Source: Pedobacter hiemivivus
GTDB lineage: Bacteria; Bacteroidota; Bacteroidia; Sphingobacteriales; Sphingobacteriaceae
Direction of reading: 5' to 3'
Assembly (NCBI RefSeq): GCF_004331685.1
Contig: NZ_SJSM01000008.1
Coordinates: 1-64,000, forward strand
DNA length: 64,000 nt
Positions 55,189 to 64,000 of the stretch are shown piece by piece. The notes beneath the pieces were generated by a model that was given only the letters and a program-made list of their open reading frames with translations, ran no database searches and had not been told where the DNA came from. The translations under genes and the position numbers were made by a program. Within the stretch, counting starts at the first letter, position 1. Each line of letters starts with the position of its first letter.

Positions 55189-56190
55189 ATGATTAATAGA
55201 TATATAATGGTTACAGCAATAGCATTCACTTTTGCAAGCTGTAGTAAAGAAATAGAAGTAAAATCGCTTAATTTTGATGTTGCCGTATCTAAAACTAACG
55301 GTGCTGTTAGTAATACTTATACGACTTCAGATTCTTTGAATTTTGTTTTCAAGGGCAACCCTGACGTGATTACATTCTATTCGGGAGAAATTAATCGACA
55401 GTATATTAATAAAGATAGAACAGCTGCGGATGGGACTCCTATTTTGCAATTTACTTCTTTAAGAGCTACCGGAACACAGGCAAATTCTCTGGCATTAATG
55501 GTCTCTTCTGATTTTAAGGGGATCGCATCAAAACCTGGTTCAACAATTAGAGATACTGCTACTACAAATGCTAACATTGCAACTGCACAATGGTCAGATA
55601 TTACTGCCCAGGCAGCTTTGTCCACCGGAGCAGCAACCGCATCAGGAGATATTAATCTTTCTTCTTTTGCGAACTCAGGTAAGCCAGTATACATCGCATT
55701 TAAGTATGTAGCTGCTGCAGGATCCATACAAAACAAATGGACCATTACCCTATTAACGCTTACAAATAAACTAGCGGATGGGTCCATTTATACGATAGGG
55801 AATTTGGGCGCGCCAAATACAGAGATTAAAAATTACGGTGTGATTACCTATAGTCCTGGCTGGTGGGTTTCTTATGATGAAGCAAAAAATGCTAATAAAT
55901 ATCCATGGGTATTTACTGCAGGTACCAGCTTAGTCATTACTGGTGCGGCAACTGTAGGAGCAGCAACAGCTCCAGCAGAAGCATGGGCAATCATGGGACC
56001 GATTAACCTAAAGAAAGTTAGTCCGGATGTTGGGGTAGGCCTTAAATCTATCTCCGCTAAATTCGAAAATTATCCATATAAATACTCATCGGTAACGCTG
56101 TCCGAACCAACTTTTGTAGCTTCAAATAATGTCGTTAATAGTTCTGCTACTGTAGTGAAACCACTGTCAATAAAAGTAACCAAGCCTTAA
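55189..56190 (+). CDS. DUF5017-type surface lipoprotein
   Basis: The protein has 333 residues with a lipobox cysteine in FTFASCSKE. The first part (VKSLNFDVAVSKTNG, then FVFKGNPDVITFYSGE) is the start typical of DUF5017 lipoproteins, which often follow SusD in PULs in the place of SusE. The rest is beta-rich. It starts 37 bases after susD and would be a surface glycan-binding protein or an accessory of the SusCD complex. No catalytic motif is seen. Confidence 0.75.
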   Translation: MINRYIMVTAIAFTFASCSKEIEVKSLNFDVAVSKTNGAVSNTYTTSDSLNFVFKGNPDVITFYSGEINRQYINKDRTAADGTPILQFTSLRATGTQANSLALMVSSDFKGIASKPGSTIRDTATTNANIATAQWSDITAQAALSTGAATASGDINLSSFANSGKPVYIAFKYVAAAGSIQNKWTITLLTLTNKLADGSIYTIGNLGAPNTEIKNYGVITYSPGWWVSYDEAKNANKYPWVFTAGTSLVITGAATVGAATAPAEAWAIMGPINLKKVSPDVGVGLKSISAKFENYPYKYSSVTLSEPTFVASNNVVNSSATVVKPLSIKVTKP

Positions 56191-56210
56191 TTTAAAATAT
56201 AAACCTATAA

Positions 56211-57602
56211 ATGAAGAAGGCACTAAAAGGTATTTTAATATCGATTTTCTTAGGCGGTTCCTTAACTGCTCAAGAGGTTAACACACCAGCTACAGCTATG
56301 CAGTGGTGGAAGGATGCTAAATTTGGCATGTTTGTACATTGGGGACTTTACTCTGTTACCGCTGGCCAATGGAAAGGAAAGCCATCAAAAGGGAATGAGC
56401 ATTTTATGTTATATGAACGTATTCCTGTTAAGGAGTATGCTAAAATAGCTGATGATTTTAATCCTGTTAAATTTAATGCCGATGCCTGGGTTAAGGGCGC
56501 AAAAGAGGCTGGAATGAAGTACGTGGTGTTTACCAGTAAACATCATGATGGATATGCGATGTACGACTCTAAAGTTAGCGACTACAACATTGTAAAAACA
56601 ACAAAATGGCATAGAGATCCCGTAAAGGAGCTTGCTGCGGCATGTAAAAAATACGGTTTGAAGCTAGGTTTATACTATTCACTAGGGCGTGATTGGGAGG
56701 ATCCAGATGTCCCGACAAACTGGCCTGAGAAAGCTGGAAGAAGTAATACTTGGGATTTTCCGAATGAAGATGAAAAAGTGTTTGCTAAGTATTTTGAACG
56801 CAAAGTAAAGCCACAGATTAAAGAACTTTTAAGCAATTATGGCCCTATCAGTATCATTTGGTTTGATACGCCTGAACTGATTAGTAAACCTGAAAGTTTG
56901 GAGCTGGAACAGTTTATTCATAAGCTTCAACCAAATTGTATCATCAACAGCCGCATTGGGAATGGATTGGGTGATTACCTTGTTTCGGAGCAGCAAATAT
57001 CAGCGACAAAAATGACTAAACCCTGGGAAGCTTGTATTACCATGAGCGGTAAGTGGAGTTATAATCGCTATGATAAAGCCTGGAAATCTCCAGAATTATT
57101 GATTCGCCAATTGGTAGAGATCGTCTGCAAAGGCGGAAACTTCCTGCTGAATGTAAATCCAGATGGTCAAGGTGCACTTCCTCAGCAAAGTGTGGATAAC
57201 CTTAAAGAAATAGGAGCCTGGATGAAAGTCAATGAGGAGGCCATTTATGGGGTTCAACCTTGGGCCGTTACAAATGAAAGCCTTCCTGTTGACGCGAGTG
57301 TTGGCGCTAAAGCTGTGACAGGGATTGTGGATACAGACAATGACAATACAGTTAAAGGGATTACTCCGGATATTTATTTTGCTCAAAAGAATCGGGTAAT
57401 TTATGTGTACGCAAGAAGCTGGAGTGCCGGAGATATGTTGATTAAGAGTATGGGAAGGACTAATTCTTCTGTTCAAACCGTATCGCTTTTGGGGTCAAAA
57501 GAAAAGGTAGAGTGGAAGCAGGATAGTCGTAGTTTATCTGTAAAACTTCCTGCAAAACTACCGACAGGCATTCCTGTATATGTATTTAAAGTAACCATTT
57601 AA
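56211..57602 (+). CDS. GH29 alpha-L-fucosidase
   Basis: This 463-residue enzyme has a signal peptide ending GSLTAQE. The (beta/alpha)8 barrel shows GH29 motifs: KFGMFVHWGLYSV, YVVFTSKHHDGYAMYDS and GLYYSLGRDWEDP. The nucleophile aspartate lies in IIWFDTPE (D219). A shorter C-terminal beta domain ends the protein. Family 29 enzymes release alpha-L-fucose with retention. In a chondroitin locus this suggests that fucosylated chondroitin or another fucosylated host glycan is the substrate. Its stop codon shares one base with the start of the next gene. Confidence 0.9.
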   Translation: MKKALKGILISIFLGGSLTAQEVNTPATAMQWWKDAKFGMFVHWGLYSVTAGQWKGKPSKGNEHFMLYERIPVKEYAKIADDFNPVKFNADAWVKGAKEAGMKYVVFTSKHHDGYAMYDSKVSDYNIVKTTKWHRDPVKELAAACKKYGLKLGLYYSLGRDWEDPDVPTNWPEKAGRSNTWDFPNEDEKVFAKYFERKVKPQIKELLSNYGPISIIWFDTPELISKPESLELEQFIHKLQPNCIINSRIGNGLGDYLVSEQQISATKMTKPWEACITMSGKWSYNRYDKAWKSPELLIRQLVEIVCKGGNFLLNVNPDGQGALPQQSVDNLKEIGAWMKVNEEAIYGVQPWAVTNESLPVDASVGAKAVTGIVDTDNDNTVKGITPDIYFAQKNRVIYVYARSWSAGDMLIKSMGRTNSSVQTVSLLGSKEKVEWKQDSRSLSVKLPAKLPTGIPVYVFKVTI

Positions 57603-59878
57603 TGAAAAAGGCAATACTCCCTAGGATTCTATTGATACTTCTTTTTGCCATGCCTTGTTTGCAGGCTGCTAGTCAGTCTCGTTCTGAGCTCAATTGGCCT
57701 AAGTTTCTTTCGGGCTGCGATCTGGTATTTGACGATTTAAGTGCGAATTGGAACGAAGGTGTTTTTACAGGAAATGGATTGCTTGGCACAATGATCTATA
57801 GGGATACCGAAAACGGTTTGCGTATAGATATTGGACGCAGTGATGTGAGAGACCACCAGTCAGGAAATACCTCTCCGCTTTTAGCCAAGGCAAGGTTGCC
57901 CATTGGATACTTTCTGGTAAAACCTGTTGGAAAGATTACTAAGGTGAGTGCTAGACTGGATTTATGGAATGCAGAGATTAGAGGTGTTATTTATACCGAT
58001 AAAGGAAGTATCGAGTTTAGAAATCTTACTTTTTCCGATTCCGATGTGATTTATTACAGTGCGGCCTATAAAGGTGAAGAGCGAGGTTTTACCTGGCAAT
58101 GGGTACCAGAGGAATCGGTAAGTAGCAGGACTAAATATTCACATATTAAAGTCCCTGATAATTATAAAGGAAATCCGACAGGTCAGCTAGTTAAAAACGG
58201 AGAAACTCAGGTGTATGACCAATCATTGAATGCCGGAGGCGGCTATGCTACCGCATGGCAGCAGCAAAATACAGCATTGGGTACTGACTTTCTGATTACT
58301 GTTGCCTTTTCAAAGGAAGGCCAGCAATATGTAAATAAAGCAGTTCAAACGCTTAAAAACTTTAAGTCTGTACCAATCAGCAGCCATATTCAACAGCATC
58401 AGCAATGGTGGCATAGGTATTATCCTCAAAGCTTTCTGACTATTCCTGATTCAAGGATGCAGTCTTTTTATTGGATGCAGCAGTATAAATTAGCTTCGGG
58501 AACAAGAGCGGATAAGCCTGCTCTGGATTTAATGGGGCCGTGGTTTAAGCAAACTCCTTGGCCGGCATATTGGCTTAACTTAAATATACAGCTTACTTAT
58601 AGTCCACTTTATACGGCCAACAGGTTAAACATCGCTACTTCTTTAATGCGTATTATTGATGAGCAGCAGGTTAACCTGATCAAGAATGTTCCTAAAGAAT
58701 ATCAACACGATGCCGCAGCTATAGCAAGGGCTTCAGGAGCAGATCTTGTAGCGCCGGTCAAATTGCTTGCCGGATCAACTGCCGATATTTCTAATGGTGA
58801 AGCTGAATTGAGTAACCTCACCTGGATTTTATATTATTATTGGCAGCATTATAGGTATAGCATGGATAAAACTGTGTTAAATAAGCTGTATCCATTATTA
58901 AAACGCAGTATCAACTACCCGCTTCACCTGTTGAAAAAGGAGAATGATGGTAAATGGCATTTTAGTGTTAAGACGCACTCTCCTGAATATCCGGTAGGAA
59001 AGGGGACCGACACAAACTATGATCTTGCACTGCTCAATTGGGGCTGTAAAACATTACTTCAGATTAATGATGAATTGAAATTGAATGACCCTCTGGCAGC
59101 TAAGTGGAAAGATGTATCAGATAATCTTGTCGCCTATCCACAGGATGAAAATGGATTTCGTATCGCTGCTGATGTGCCCTTTAGTCAATCACATCGCCAT
59201 TATTCACATTTGTTGATGGTCTATCCGCTATATCTTGTGAACTGGGACCAGCCCGAAAACCAGAACTTAATTAAAAAGTCATTGGCACACTGGCATAGTT
59301 TTCCAACCGCTTTACAAGGATATTCATTCACAGGCGGGGCATCTATTTATGCCATGATGGGTAATGGAGATGCGGCCAGAGATTATCTGAACCAGCTTTT
59401 CGATAAGTTTGTAAAACCAAATACCATGTACCTCGAAAGTGGGCCGGTTATAGAAACCCCATTGGCTGCTGCGGCAAGTATTCAGGAGCTTTATCTTCAA
59501 TATTGGAACAATACAGTAAGGGTATTTCCCGCTGTTCCTACAAACTGGGCAAATGCTTCGTTTGAGAATTTACGTACCGAGGGGGCTTTTTTGTTAACAG
59601 CGGTTCGTAAGTCTGGCACTACACGCTGGATTAAAATAGAAAGCTTAAACGGAGGAACACTCCACATTAAACCTGGGTTTACCAGCACTTCAAAGTTGAA
59701 AGCAAATCCTACTGTTAAAATCCTGGATATGGGTAATCAGGTTTATAGCTGTACCATTCCTAAAGGCGAAACTGCAGTTCTTTACCTCAATCCAGAAGAT
59801 CTAAAGATCGGCGTGCAGGATGTGGTTACCTATAGCACAAATGACAACAGCTTCGGGAAATTGGCCAAGAAAAAGTAA
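57602..59878 (+). CDS. GH95-like (alpha/alpha)6 glycosidase
   Basis: The protein has 758 residues with a signal peptide ending LQAASQS. The N-terminal beta domain (ANWNEGVFTGNGLLGTMIY, IDIGRSDVRDH) and the later helical barrel resemble family 95 and its relatives. The barrel includes DLMGPWFKQTPWPAYW and LNLNIQLTYSP, the counterpart of the GH95 nucleotide-like NINTEMNYW segment. GH95 contains inverting alpha-fucosidases and alpha-galactosidases, but this protein is divergent and could be in an unassigned family. It is translationally coupled to the GH29 gene, so the two probably act on the same glycan. Confidence 0.6.
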   Translation: MKKAILPRILLILLFAMPCLQAASQSRSELNWPKFLSGCDLVFDDLSANWNEGVFTGNGLLGTMIYRDTENGLRIDIGRSDVRDHQSGNTSPLLAKARLPIGYFLVKPVGKITKVSARLDLWNAEIRGVIYTDKGSIEFRNLTFSDSDVIYYSAAYKGEERGFTWQWVPEESVSSRTKYSHIKVPDNYKGNPTGQLVKNGETQVYDQSLNAGGGYATAWQQQNTALGTDFLITVAFSKEGQQYVNKAVQTLKNFKSVPISSHIQQHQQWWHRYYPQSFLTIPDSRMQSFYWMQQYKLASGTRADKPALDLMGPWFKQTPWPAYWLNLNIQLTYSPLYTANRLNIATSLMRIIDEQQVNLIKNVPKEYQHDAAAIARASGADLVAPVKLLAGSTADISNGEAELSNLTWILYYYWQHYRYSMDKTVLNKLYPLLKRSINYPLHLLKKENDGKWHFSVKTHSPEYPVGKGTDTNYDLALLNWGCKTLLQINDELKLNDPLAAKWKDVSDNLVAYPQDENGFRIAADVPFSQSHRHYSHLLMVYPLYLVNWDQPENQNLIKKSLAHWHSFPTALQGYSFTGGASIYAMMGNGDAARDYLNQLFDKFVKPNTMYLESGPVIETPLAAAASIQELYLQYWNNTVRVFPAVPTNWANASFENLRTEGAFLLTAVRKSGTTRWIKIESLNGGTLHIKPGFTSTSKLKANPTVKILDMGNQVYSCTIPKGETAVLYLNPEDLKIGVQDVVTYSTNDNSFGKLAKKK

Positions 59879-59910
59879 TTGAATATTAATATCTATTTAA
59901 AATAACACAA

Positions 59911-61176
59911 ATGAAACTAAATCTCACGAAGAAAAGACGTAACCTGCTGCTGGTATCAGCATTAGCAGTTTCAGTGACCGCATCCTCATTCTTATTGCTA
60001 TCGCCAAAAACTGAACTGATTAAAAAAGACTTTGCTGTTGCTGAAAACCAGTATAACCAATTGCTTAAAACTTCAACAGATTTGACCCAGTTTCCTCGTA
60101 CAACGAACAAAGATGGGTCGGTGAGAAGTACAGATATTAAGGATTGGACACAAGGCTTTTTTGCGGGAGGCTTGTGGTATCTTTACGAGTATACTCAAAA
60201 ACCAGAGTGGAAAGCTGCGGCTACCAAATGGACGGAAGCTTTAGAGCAAGCACAGTTTTTAACGGAACACCATGACGTGGGTTTTGTAATGTATTGTTCT
60301 TATGGTAATGCCATCAAATTTGAAAAAGACCCAAAGAAAATAGAATTGTATAATAAGATCCTGATCCAGTCGGCAGAGTCGGCATTGACGCGCTTTGATC
60401 CTAAAGTGGGTTTGATTAAATCATGGAATGCTAAAAAGTCATGGGACAATAAAACCATGTGGCAATATCCGGTAATCATCGATAATATGATGAACCTGGA
60501 AATGCTTTGCTATGTCTCTAAACTTACGGGTAATCCGAAGTATAAAGATGTGGCGATAAGCCATGCTTTAAATACGATGAAGAATCATTTTAGACCTGAT
60601 TTTAGTACTTATCACGTGGTTGATTATGCGCCTGATGGTAAAGTGTTGCATCAGCAAACGAATCAAGGTTACGCAGATAATTCAACTTGGTCTAGGGGAC
60701 AGGGATGGGCCATCTATGGTTTTACCATGATGTACAGAGAAACGAAAGACAAGCGCTTTTTAGAAGCTGCACAAAAGGCAGCAGATTTTTATATCAACCA
60801 TCCGAATTTGCCAAAGGATAAAATTCCATTTTGGGACTTTAATGCGGAGCAAAAAGGTTACAAGCCAGATTTTGATTATGCTGCCAATAAAGTATCCTAT
60901 ATTCCTCGTGATGCTTCGGCAGGATCACTTACCGCATCAGGATTATTGGAGCTGAGCACCTTTGCTAAAGATGGTAAGAAATATTTTACTCAGGCAGAGC
61001 TGATGTTGAAGTCATTGTCGGGTGATAAGTATTTGGCGAAACCAGGTACAAATGCCGGGTTTATCTTAAAGCATTCTGTAGGAAGTCTTCCTCATAAATC
61101 TGAAATTGATGTGCCTTTAATCTACGCAGATTATTACTTTTTGGAGGCGTTGTTGAGATATCAAAAGCTAAAATAA
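59911..61176 (+). CDS. GH88 unsaturated glucuronyl hydrolase
   Basis: The protein has 421 residues with an N-terminal hydrophobic export or anchor segment (residues 11-31). It has the family 88 catalytic aspartates in EHHDVGFVMYCSYGN (D122) and PVIIDNMMNLEML (D191), and NSTWSRGQGWAIYGF further on. It hydrates and removes the unsaturated uronic acid from disaccharides made by the two PL8 lyases, the last step before GalNAc and uronate are taken into the cell. It is the last gene of the PUL3 susC operon and is followed by a terminator. Confidence 0.93.
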   Translation: MKLNLTKKRRNLLLVSALAVSVTASSFLLLSPKTELIKKDFAVAENQYNQLLKTSTDLTQFPRTTNKDGSVRSTDIKDWTQGFFAGGLWYLYEYTQKPEWKAAATKWTEALEQAQFLTEHHDVGFVMYCSYGNAIKFEKDPKKIELYNKILIQSAESALTRFDPKVGLIKSWNAKKSWDNKTMWQYPVIIDNMMNLEMLCYVSKLTGNPKYKDVAISHALNTMKNHFRPDFSTYHVVDYAPDGKVLHQQTNQGYADNSTWSRGQGWAIYGFTMMYRETKDKRFLEAAQKAADFYINHPNLPKDKIPFWDFNAEQKGYKPDFDYAANKVSYIPRDASAGSLTASGLLELSTFAKDGKKYFTQAELMLKSLSGDKYLAKPGTNAGFILKHSVGSLPHKSEIDVPLIYADYYFLEALLRYQKLK

Positions 61177-61262
61177 CCGTTCTCTTCAAGAGCTGCATTG
61201 CTTCGCTGAAGAAGCGAAGAACGCTAGGCTCTTTCTGAGAAGGTAATTTTAATCTCAAGCAG

Positions 61263-61301
61263 GGTAGCCAGGCATGTGTAAATGCTTGGCCACCTTTTTT
61301 T
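61263..61301 (+). terminator. Rho-independent terminator after PUL3
   Basis: A 13-pair stem with one mismatch and one G-T pair (61263-61275 against 61282-61294), six-base loop and a following T run to 61301. It closes the susC-GH88 operon. Confidence 0.88.
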
Positions 61302-61358
61302 ATGGTTTTCGTTCTTCTGAATTTATTTTAGGATCTCAGTATATTTCTAGCGCTTGCG

Positions 61359-61366
61359 TATCTTTA
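61359..61366 (+). promoter_or_regulatory. TATCTTTA promoter-like box
   Basis: TATCTTTA is one base from TAnnTTTG and lies 16 bases before the ATG of the PP-loop gene. The same octamer precedes the HTCS start. No -33 TTTG is seen at the right distance. Confidence 0.3.
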
Positions 61367-61382
61367 GCTGTTAGTTAAAGCA

Positions 61383-62069
61383 ATGAAGAAACAAATTAGT
61401 GTGTTTAATTGGAGTGGTGGTAAGGATAGTACACTGGCCTTACATCATATCCTACAAGATGAAAGTTTTGATGTACGTTATCTGTTGACTACAGTTAATG
61501 ACGCGTTTAATAGGGTGAGTATGCATGGTGTAAGGGAAAGCCTGTTGATTGCTCAAGCCAAAAGTATTGATATCCCGTTATATCAAATTCGTTTGCCTGA
61601 ATCACCGGAGATGAAGGTTTATGAAGACCATATGCATAGACACTTAATGCAGCTTAAATCGGAGGGCATTACCCATTCTATTTTTGGAGATATATTTCTG
61701 GAAGATTTAAAGGCTTATAGGGAGGCCAAGTTGTCCGAAATAGGTTTGGGAGCTGTTTTTCCGCTTTGGAAAAGAGATACTACGGCTATTTTAAAAGAAT
61801 TTATTGGCTTGGGCTATAAAACAATTGTGGTATGCGCTAAAGAAGGTCTGGAAGATTTCTGCGGAAGAGTGATTGATGAAACTTTTATTGCTGATCTGCC
61901 GACAGGTATAGACCCATGTGGTGAGAATGGCGAGTTCCATACTTTTGTCTTTGATGGCCCTATATTTAAGCAGCCTATAGATTTTACTATAGGTGAAAAG
62001 GTTTTTAGAACCTATCCATCTCCTGTTGGGGATGCGCTTGCCGGGTATTGGTATATTGATCTGATTTAA
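61383..62069 (+). CDS. PP-loop ATPase, diphthine-ammonia ligase family
   Basis: This 228-residue cytoplasmic protein begins with the PP-loop SGGKDSTLAL (residues about 11-20), which binds ATP and forms an adenylate. It has the later motifs of the diphthine-ammonia ligase (Dph6/MJ0570) family: GDIFLEDLKAYREA, FPLWKRDT and DPCGENGEFHTFVFDGP. Bacteria have no diphthamide, so the real amidation or thiolation substrate is unknown. It has its own promoter-like box and lies between terminators and a GH3 gene. It seems unrelated to glycan use. Confidence 0.85.
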   Translation: MKKQISVFNWSGGKDSTLALHHILQDESFDVRYLLTTVNDAFNRVSMHGVRESLLIAQAKSIDIPLYQIRLPESPEMKVYEDHMHRHLMQLKSEGITHSIFGDIFLEDLKAYREAKLSEIGLGAVFPLWKRDTTAILKEFIGLGYKTIVVCAKEGLEDFCGRVIDETFIADLPTGIDPCGENGEFHTFVFDGPIFKQPIDFTIGEKVFRTYPSPVGDALAGYWYIDLI

Positions 62070-62167
62070 TGATAACGGCATGTAAAAATAACTGATTCAT
62101 TGGCCAATTTACGCTTGGCTTAAAAAGGTAATTTGGTAGCATCATATTTGCCGTAATTTTTTAACAC

Positions 62168-64000
62168 ATGATGAAATACAAGTCGCTTGCAGTTATTGCA
62201 TTGACCCTTTTAGCAGATTCCGCTATTGCACAGCATAAGAATATCTACCATAAAGGCTGGGTAGATTTTAATAAAAATGGGAAGATGGATGTTTTTGAAG
62301 ATTCTTCAAAACCTATTGATGCCCGGGTAAAGGATTTGTTGAGCCAGATGAATCTGGAGGAGAAAACTTGTCAGACTGCCACATTATATGGCTATGGCAG
62401 GGTACTGAAAGACGAAATGCCAACCCCAGAATGGAAAACGAAAATCTGGAAGGATGGTATTGCAAATATAGATGAAGAGTTAAACAGTCTCCCATATAAT
62501 AAAAAAGCGGTAACCGAATATTCTTTCCCTTCCAGTAAACATGCGAATGCGATCAATACGGTGCAAAAATGGTTTGTTGAGGAAACACGTTTGGGCATCC
62601 CTGTAGATTTTAGTAATGAAGGAATTCATGGTTTGTGCCACGACCGTGCTACTCCTTTTCCTGCTCCTGTAAATATTGGCAGTACATGGAATAAAAAGCT
62701 GGTGTACCAAGCCGGAAGCATTGTAGGGCGTGAAGCCAGGGCTTTAGGCTATACCAATGTGTATGCGCCAATACTTGATGTGGCCAGAGATCCGCGTTGG
62801 GGCAGGGTAGTAGAATGCTATTCAGAAGATCCATTCCTGATTGCCGAAATGGGCAAGCAAATGACCTTGGGTATTCAAGATCAAGGAGCGGCAGCTACTT
62901 TAAAACATTATGCGGTATACAGTGTGCCTAAAGGCGGACGAGATGGGCAGGCACGTACCGATCCACATGTCGCCCCAAGAGAAATGCACGAAATGTTTCT
63001 TTACCCTTTTAGAAGAGTAATTCAGGAAGCTAAGCCAATGGGGATTATGAGCAGCTACAATGATTGGAATGGAGAACCGGTAACCGGTAGCTATTACTTC
63101 CTGACAGAACTATTGCGTAAACAATTTGGCTTTGATGGCTATGTGGTTTCGGATAGCGAGGCTGTAGAATTTCTTTCGGGTAAGCATCATGTTGCTGGAG
63201 ACTATAAAGAGGCTGTACGACAGTCGATACAGGCCGGATTGAACGTGCGTACGCACTTCACTATGCCGGAAAACTTTATACTTCCATTAAGAGAGTTGGT
63301 AAAGGAAGGTTCTATCTCGATGAAAACACTGGATGAACGCGTTGGTGATGTGTTAAGGGTGAAATTTAGATTGGGTCTGTTTGATGATCCGTATGTAAAA
63401 GATCCGGCTACAACAGATAAAAAGGTTCACACCAAAGCTGATGAGGAATTAGCTGTTCAATTGAACCGAGAATCAATGGTTTTATTAAAAAATGAAAAGA
63501 ACCTTCTCCCGCTAGACATCAATAAATACAAAAATATACTGGTTACAGGTCCATTGGCAACGGAAATAGATTACACGACAAGTAGATACGGACCTTCTAA
63601 TAATCCCATAATCTCTATTTTGGATGGGATTAAAGCCTTTGTAGGTAATAACGCAAAAGTAAATTACAGTAAAGGCTGTGAGGTGATTGATGCCAAATGG
63701 CCTGAAAGTGAAATTATCCCTACAGAATTAACTACCGAAGAGCAAGCACAAATCGATAAAGCGGTTGCAGATGCAAAAGTATCAGACATCGTAATTGCAG
63801 TTGTGGGTGAAACAGATAATCAGGTTGGTGAAAGTAAATCAAGAACAGGTCTAAACTTACCCGGCCGTCAACTGCTATTATTACAGGCCCTATACGCTAC
63901 GGGAAAACCTATTGTGATGGTGATGGTAAACGGTCGTCCACTAACCATCAACTGGGAGAACCGCTATTTACCAGCGATCCTTCAAGCTGGATTCCCGGGA
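62168..64000 (+). CDS. GH3 beta-glycosidase (3' end outside window)
   Basis: The frame from the ATG at 62168 stays open for 611 codons to the window edge; a second ATG at 62171 is possible. A signal peptide ends DSAIAQHK. The GH3 (beta/alpha)8 domain shows EGIHGLCHDRATPFP, YAPILDVARDPRWGR and LKHYAVYSVPKGGRDG. The nucleophile aspartate lies in VVSDSEAV (D329). The second domain has SMVLLKNEKNLLPL and VAVVGETDNQVGE-type motifs. The usual tryptophan after the nucleophile is a serine here. The substrate (beta-glucoside, beta-xyloside or other) is open. It may belong to a locus to the right. Confidence 0.9.
   Translation, partial: MMKYKSLAVIALTLLADSAIAQHKNIYHKGWVDFNKNGKMDVFEDSSKPIDARVKDLLSQMNLEEKTCQTATLYGYGRVLKDEMPTPEWKTKIWKDGIANIDEELNSLPYNKKAVTEYSFPSSKHANAINTVQKWFVEETRLGIPVDFSNEGIHGLCHDRATPFPAPVNIGSTWNKKLVYQAGSIVGREARALGYTNVYAPILDVARDPRWGRVVECYSEDPFLIAEMGKQMTLGIQDQGAAATLKHYAVYSVPKGGRDGQARTDPHVAPREMHEMFLYPFRRVIQEAKPMGIMSSYNDWNGEPVTGSYYFLTELLRKQFGFDGYVVSDSEAVEFLSGKHHVAGDYKEAVRQSIQAGLNVRTHFTMPENFILPLRELVKEGSISMKTLDERVGDVLRVKFRLGLFDDPYVKDPATTDKKVHTKADEELAVQLNRESMVLLKNEKNLLPLDINKYKNILVTGPLATEIDYTTSRYGPSNNPIISILDGIKAFVGNNAKVNYSKGCEVIDAKWPESEIIPTELTTEEQAQIDKAVADAKVSDIVIAVVGETDNQVGESKSRTGLNLPGRQLLLLQALYATGKPIVMVMVNGRPLTINWENRYLPAILQAGFPG

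Noticed and set aside
1..64000. CRISPR arrays, rRNA genes or phage genes
   Set aside because: No regularly spaced repeats, no rRNA sequence and no structural phage proteins were seen.

Overview
The window looks like a Bacteroidota chromosome of the Sphingobacteriaceae, most likely Pedobacter or a close relative. The reasons are four SusC/SusD pairs, FecI/FecR-type sigma and anti-sigma pairs, a hybrid two-component regulator, TAnnTTTG-like promoter boxes, and a chondroitin AC lyase whose catalytic residues fall at the same numbers as in the Pedobacter (Flavobacterium) heparinus enzyme. All family assignments come from reading motifs and from memory of families; no database search was run.

Layout. 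1-299: the right end of an IS3-family element, cut by the window edge. 477-10542: polysaccharide utilization locus 1 (PUL1), with ECF sigma, FecR, SusC, SusD, an unknown exported protein, a SusE-like lipoprotein and a GH76 alpha-1,6-mannanase lipoprotein. 10615-12869 (minus): a LacI regulator and a FucP-like sugar/H+ symporter. 13046-27314: PUL2, with ECF sigma, FecR, SusC, SusD, a GH28-like beta-helix hydrolase, GH97, GH105, GH125 and a second GH76. PUL1 and PUL2 together look like an alpha-mannan system: a surface endo-mannanase, SusCD import, periplasmic trimming, then monosaccharide uptake by the MFS symporter.

27295-38272 (minus): a tightly packed seven-gene operon, read in the order SusC, SusD, two tandem DoxX-like membrane paralogues, a small exported protein with a Cys-Gly-Cys motif, a CstB-like persulfide dioxygenase/rhodanese fusion with a Tat-like leader, and an FAD oxidoreductase. 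No glycosidase is present. This is the most unusual part of the window; it suggests that a SusCD importer has been coupled to sulfur chemistry.

38692-38764: tRNA-Phe with its own promoter-like box and terminator. 38943-61176: PUL3, a chondroitin-type glycosaminoglycan locus, with a hybrid two-component regulator, an ABC-type PL8 lyase, an S1 sulfatase, chondroitin AC lyase, SusC, SusD carrying an inserted module, a DUF5017 lipoprotein, a GH29 alpha-L-fucosidase, a GH95-like protein and a GH88 unsaturated glucuronyl hydrolase. Lyases and fucosidases side by side raise the possibility of a fucosylated chondroitin-like substrate. 61383-62069: a PP-loop ATPase of the diphthine-ammonia ligase family. 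62168 to the window end: a GH3 glycosidase that continues past the edge.
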